Shown here piece after piece: positions 61,901-64,000 of a DNA stretch of 64,000 bases. The stretch is from JBFMFB01 sp040752115 (lineage in GTDB: Bacteria; Pseudomonadota; Gammaproteobacteria; Burkholderiales; Sulfuricellaceae). Each line of letters begins with the position of its first letter. The first letter of the stretch is position 1. The stretch is taken from contig JBFMFB010000008.1 in assembly GCA_040752115.1 (NCBI GenBank), positions 13,864 to 77,863 on the forward strand, in the 5' to 3' direction. The position numbers and the translations under genes are program-made. The notes below the pieces were generated by a model. The model searched no databases and had not been told where the DNA came from. It saw only the letters and a list, made by a program, of their open reading frames with translations.

Positions 61901-62284
61901 CAGATTCGGCGCCACCCAGTCGCGCCGGGACTGGATCGTATCGTAGAGCCGCACCAATGCCTGGATGCGGTCTTCGCCAACCTTGTACTGCACCGTGAGG
62001 ATGGCCATGCCCGGCCGCGACACGGAGTAGATGTGCTCCACCCCGGAAATCTGCGACAGCACCTGCTCGGCGGGCGTCGCCACGAGGCTTTCCACATCCT
62101 TGGCGGAGGCGCCAGGAAAGGGGATGAACACGTTGGCCATGGTTACATTGATCTGCGGCTCCTCCTCGCGCGGCGTGACCATCACCGCGAACAGGCCGAG
62201 CAAGAATGCGATCAGCGCGATCAGCGGCGTCATCTGCGACTGCAGGAAGGTCTTGGCGATGCGTCCGGAAATGCCCATGGTCAT
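58946..62284 (-). CDS. RND family efflux permease
   Basis: A 1112-residue AcrB/AcrD-type transporter. It has an N-terminal helix with TPLIALIAFLLGLFAVMVTP, two large periplasmic loops, helix 4 with GILVDDAIVVVENIHRR and a C-terminal set of helices. It probably exports a small molecule with the adjacent adaptor. After NIHRR it carries an insertion of about 31 residues that is not expected in the family. The ATG at 62284 or 62278 is used. No outer-membrane channel gene is present. Confidence 0.92.
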   Translation of the reverse strand: MTMGISGRIAKTFLQSQMTPLIALIAFLLGLFAVMVTPREEEPQINVTMANVFIPFPGASAKDVESLVATPAEQVLSQISGVEHIYSVSRPGMAILTVQYKVGEDRIQALVRLYDTIQSRRDWVAPNLGVGEPIIKPMGIDDVPIVSVTLTTADLSRGAFELEQVAHAAEIELKRLKGTREVYTIGGPRHVVRVVMDAERMNAHQISAQDIQAALQLANASQPAGSLVADNREVLVQTGTFLSSAADVKQLVVGVSEGRPVFMTDVARVEDGPDQPGRYVWLGTGPAAKDVGLAQPGEYPAVTLAVSKKPGENAVDVADRVIQRVEQLHGTIIPAGVQTTITRNYGATANDKAMKLIQKLMFATGSVVLLVLAALGRREALIVGAAVLLTLAATLFASWAWGFTLNRVSLFALIFSIGILVDDAIVVVENIHRRMAMDVSAEANVSEANVKPADAGGRSQNIHRRRALDNHKPLAEIIPEAVDEVGGPTILATFTVIAALLPMAFVTGLMGPYMSPIPINASIGMVISLAIAFIVTPWFALKVLGRHNAAAPHHEAGDETRLHRFFSRRLTPFLDRERGASNRRKLWLAIFAMIAAAVSLAAVKLVILKMLPFDNKSEFQVVVDMPVGTPLEQTARTLREIGAYLATVPEVTDYEAYAGTASPINFNGLVRQYYLRSGPEMGDIQVNLVDKHRRDRKSHEIASAVRGPIEKIAARLGAKVKIVEVPPGPPVMSPIVAEIYGPDYDGQMRVAARVRQTFAQTPDIVAIDDSVEADARKFVLKVLQGKAALLGVAQADIVAVMKMGLAGEDVTPVHTGESKFEIPVRLTLAPERQNSLDELLKLTVRAKDGVLVPLSELVEVVPAVREKTIYHKDLLPVVYVVGDMAGKLDSPLYGMFSVRSRTSGMALAEGGNLGDYFIRQPDDPYVQYALKWDGEWQVTYETFRDMGIAYAVGLVLIYLLVVAQFKSYATPLIIMAPIPLTVIGVMPGHALLGAQFTATSMIGMIALAGIIVRNSILLVDFINAQVEQGVPFQEAVIRAGSTRAKPIVLTGLAAMIGALFILDDPIFNGLAISLIFGILVSTLLTLVVIPVLYYAANYKKMEERSGEAESAP
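60893..60999 (-). repeat. 93-nt in-frame palindromic insertion in the RND gene
   Basis: TGGATGTTTT occurs at 60897-60906 and again at 60990-60999, 93 nt apart, and NIHRR is encoded twice. The inserted part contains three hairpins: 60967-60980 with 60985-60998 (perfect 14 bp), one around AACGTGAGCG, and GCCCGC-GGAT-GCGGGC. The reading frame stays open. Confidence 0.75.
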
Positions 62285-62341
62285 TCGGTCAGGAGTGACG
62301 CGTGAGGCGAGAACATGGCCCGCCGCCTTTTCCCTCACGCC

Positions 62342-63379
62342 TCACTCCTTACCCCTCACGCCCTTGAGATACATCCCCGCCTTCACCGGCTCCAGCGCCA
62401 CTTTCTCGCCCGGCACCAGTCCCGCCAGCACCTCCACGCCGGCCTGGCCGGCCGGCTCGCCGAGCCGCACCTGGCGAAGCTGCACGCCGCCCTTGCCGTC
62501 CACCACGTACACCGCGGTCACTTCACTGCGGCGCACCAGCGCTGCCGCCGGCACCAGCAGCTTGCGCGCCAGGCCCACGGTGAAATGGGCGCGCGCGAAC
62601 ATGCCGGGATAGATATCGCGCAGGTCTTCAGGCAAATCCAGCCTGACCTTGGTCGTATGGGTTCTGACGTCGGCCGCGGGAAGAACCGTCACCGCGACGG
62701 CCTTGACCCATTTGTTCAGCTCCGGGAATTCCGCCTGGGCCCGAGGAGAGCGACGGATATCCGCCAGCCGGTATTGAGGAACGCTGGCCACCACGCGCAG
62801 ATCCTTGGGATCGAAGCCGGTCATGAGCGGCTTGCCGGGCGCGGCCATTTCGCCCAATTCGACATGGCGGGCGGAAACCACGCCGCTATATGGCGCCACG
62901 ATGGTGGCGAACCCCTTGGTGGTGGCAGCCGCGCCGGCGCCCGCCAAGGTGGCTGTCAACTGGGCCTGGGCCGCCTTGTAATCCGCCTGGGCCTTATCCA
63001 GTGCGGCCTGGCTCACGAATTTCTGGACGAACAGCTGCTTGGTGCGCTCGAAATGGGCGCGAGCATTCTGCAAATTGGCCTGGGCCTGGGCCACCTGGGC
63101 CTGGCTGCCGGCCAGGGCCTGGCTCACCTCGCGCTCGTCGATGCGCATCAGCACCTGCCCCTTCCTGACGTAGTCGCCGACATCGAAATTGATCTCGACG
63201 ATCCGGCCCGAAATCTGCGCGGAGACGGTGGACTGGTTCACCGCCTCGACGATCGCCTCGACGGCGTAGGTCTGATCCACGTCGCGATATTCCACCGGAG
63301 CGGTAGCAAAAGGCAGGGCGGCGTGCGCGAACTGTGCCAGAAACAGGCTTGCCAGCAGAACCAGAGCGGGGTTGATCAA
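62342..63379 (-). CDS. RND efflux periplasmic adaptor (membrane fusion protein)
   Basis: A 345-residue adaptor with a signal peptide (LVLLASLFLAQFAHA), a lipoyl half (VSAQISGRIVEINFDVGDYV), a coiled-coil hairpin (QALAGSQAQVAQAQANLQNA and on) and the second lipoyl half (APYSGVVSARHVELGE). It has no lipobox. The start is TTG at 63379, backed by AAGGAG six bases before it. It is first in the efflux operon. Confidence 0.92.
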   Translation of the reverse strand: MINPALVLLASLFLAQFAHAALPFATAPVEYRDVDQTYAVEAIVEAVNQSTVSAQISGRIVEINFDVGDYVRKGQVLMRIDEREVSQALAGSQAQVAQAQANLQNARAHFERTKQLFVQKFVSQAALDKAQADYKAAQAQLTATLAGAGAAATTKGFATIVAPYSGVVSARHVELGEMAAPGKPLMTGFDPKDLRVVASVPQYRLADIRRSPRAQAEFPELNKWVKAVAVTVLPAADVRTHTTKVRLDLPEDLRDIYPGMFARAHFTVGLARKLLVPAAALVRRSEVTAVYVVDGKGGVQLRQVRLGEPAGQAGVEVLAGLVPGEKVALEPVKAGMYLKGVRGKE

Positions 63380-63401
63380 AACAAGCTCCTTGATCTCAAA
63401 T

Positions 63402-63423
63402 AATATTAGAATACTCTAATATT
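63402..63423 (-). promoter_or_regulatory. AT-rich perfect palindrome, probable ArsR-type operator
   Basis: AATATTAGA (63402-63410), four bases, and TCTAATATT (63415-63423): a perfect 9-bp inverted repeat 23 nt before the adaptor start codon. Size and AT-richness fit ArsR/SmtB operators. It is the obvious target for the repressor encoded 120 nt further upstream. Confidence 0.75.
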
Positions 63424-63546
63424 CTTTGTTTTTCAAGTCTATTCTTGACTGGCGCGGCACGCAGGCCGGAGGAGGATTGGCGCAGCGCCGACAACGCGGC
63501 AAACGGGGAAGTTAAAGCCGCAGCGGCGGCTTGGCGCCGCCGGACG

Positions 63547-63867
63547 CTATTTCGCGAAACCGCAAAACACGTCGCGCATCATGCTGATCAATTGGAGAGT
63601 CCGGGCGTCGCCCACCCGGTAATACACCCGGTTGGCTTCTTTGCGCGTACGCAGCACGCCTTTGTCGCGCAGGATCGCCAGATGTTGCGAGATATTGCTT
63701 TGAGAGGTGCCGACCGCTTCGACGATTTCCTGCACGCTGATTTCGCGGTCGCCGAGCACGCACAGAATCTTCAGTCGCAAGGGATGCGACATCGCCTTCA
63801 GCGCCCGCGACGCCTGGTCGATTTGCTCGTCCTTGACTATCAATTCAACTTGATCGAGATTCATCAT
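63547..63867 (-). CDS. ArsR-family repressor, BigR/SqrR-like (persulfide sensor type)
   Basis: A 106-residue winged-helix protein with SHPLRLKILCVLGDREISVQ and TSQSNISQHLAILRDKGVLR. It has exactly two cysteines, Cys36 and Cys102. The 66-residue spacing and the positions (after KIL, and near the C-terminus) match the sensor pair of BigR, SqrR and HlyU. It lacks the ELCVCDL metal motif. Two ATG codons (63867, 63864) are possible. It is upstream of the efflux genes in the same direction. 63868-64000 shows no gene, only an 11-bp inverted repeat (63922-63932 with 63972-63982). Confidence 0.88.
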   Translation of the reverse strand: MMNLDQVELIVKDEQIDQASRALKAMSHPLRLKILCVLGDREISVQEIVEAVGTSQSNISQHLAILRDKGVLRTRKEANRVYYRVGDARTLQLISMMRDVFCGFAK

Positions 63868-64000
63868 CGCCGCAAGTTACTAGAAACAGAAACCAAGAAC
63901 AAATCTTGGTATGAAACTTCCGCAAAACTTCCGGCTTCGCGCATGTCTGGCACGTCTTTCGTGATATATTTGGAAGTTTTGCACGGCTTTAAGCCAACAT

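Noticed and set aside
59318..62305. 995-residue plus-strand ORF opposite the RND gene
   Set aside because: Its His/Arg-rich translation is the antisense of a conserved RND permease; it has no independent features.

Overview
The window is GC-rich chromosomal DNA of a betaproteobacterium, most plausibly a chemolithotrophic or microaerophilic member of the Nitrosomonadales. This placement is an inference from gene content and gene order: rpsP-rimM-trmD-rplS, ftsY-ftsE-ftsX-rpoH, pmbA beside yjgA, the rhodanese-grxC-secB-gpsA block, and a cbb3 oxidase cluster with its own FNR-type regulator. I saw no rRNA, tRNA or CRISPR array. Most of the window is dense housekeeping operons with 1-20 nt overlaps.

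Layout. 1-3.9 kb (minus strand): the end of a ribosome/tRNA operon (rpsP, rimM, trmD, rplS), then a TPR protein and the start of an ogt-like gene. 4-9.8 kb: cstA with its small YbdD-type partner, a secreted trypsin-like protease, dsbB, and bioA coupled to a YgjP-type metalloprotease. 10-19 kb: pmbA, yjgA/darP, mog, an esterase, a PilZ-like protein, a CBS protein, and ispE-lolB-TPR lipoprotein. 19-25 kb: a GldF/GldG-like ABC system, mutM and a dynamin-like GTPase. 25-33 kb: ferredoxin-coaD-rsmD, two M16 peptidase-family proteins (one apparently without the metal site), and ftsY-ftsE-ftsX-rpoH, where rpoH carries a CIRCE element across its promoter. 33-45 kb: two unknown genes, then ccoS-I-H-G, a 37-residue membrane peptide and ccoP-Q-O-N, followed by FNR, SCO and an Fe-S type Rrf2 regulator. 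45-50 kb: bioD-C-H-F-B, so that with bioA all six late biotin-synthesis genes are present. bioB has a strong promoter overlaid by a palindrome and is divergent from comF.

50.8-54 kb is the only clearly accessory stretch. It holds a possible antitoxin remnant, a secreted protein of unknown function between inverted GGGGTCAG strings, a truncated WD40-like protein, an intact and a fragmentary GNAT acetyltransferase, and the 3' end of a type I secretion ABC transporter. 54-58.6 kb returns to housekeeping genes (trmL, a lipoprotein, gpsA, an SH3-like protein, secB, trxC, grxC, rhodanese). 58.7-63.9 kb is an efflux operon: a DUF2892 protein, an RND permease and its adaptor, with an AT-rich perfect palindrome upstream and an ArsR repressor whose two cysteines (C36, C102) have the 66-residue spacing of the persulfide sensors BigR and SqrR.

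The leading candidates for something new are the putative persulfide-controlled RND operon, the 93-nt in-frame palindromic insertion inside its permease gene, the bioB operator, and the small membrane peptide in the cbb3 operon. Several families of intergenic hairpins (CACGAATG-type and others) sit between operons.
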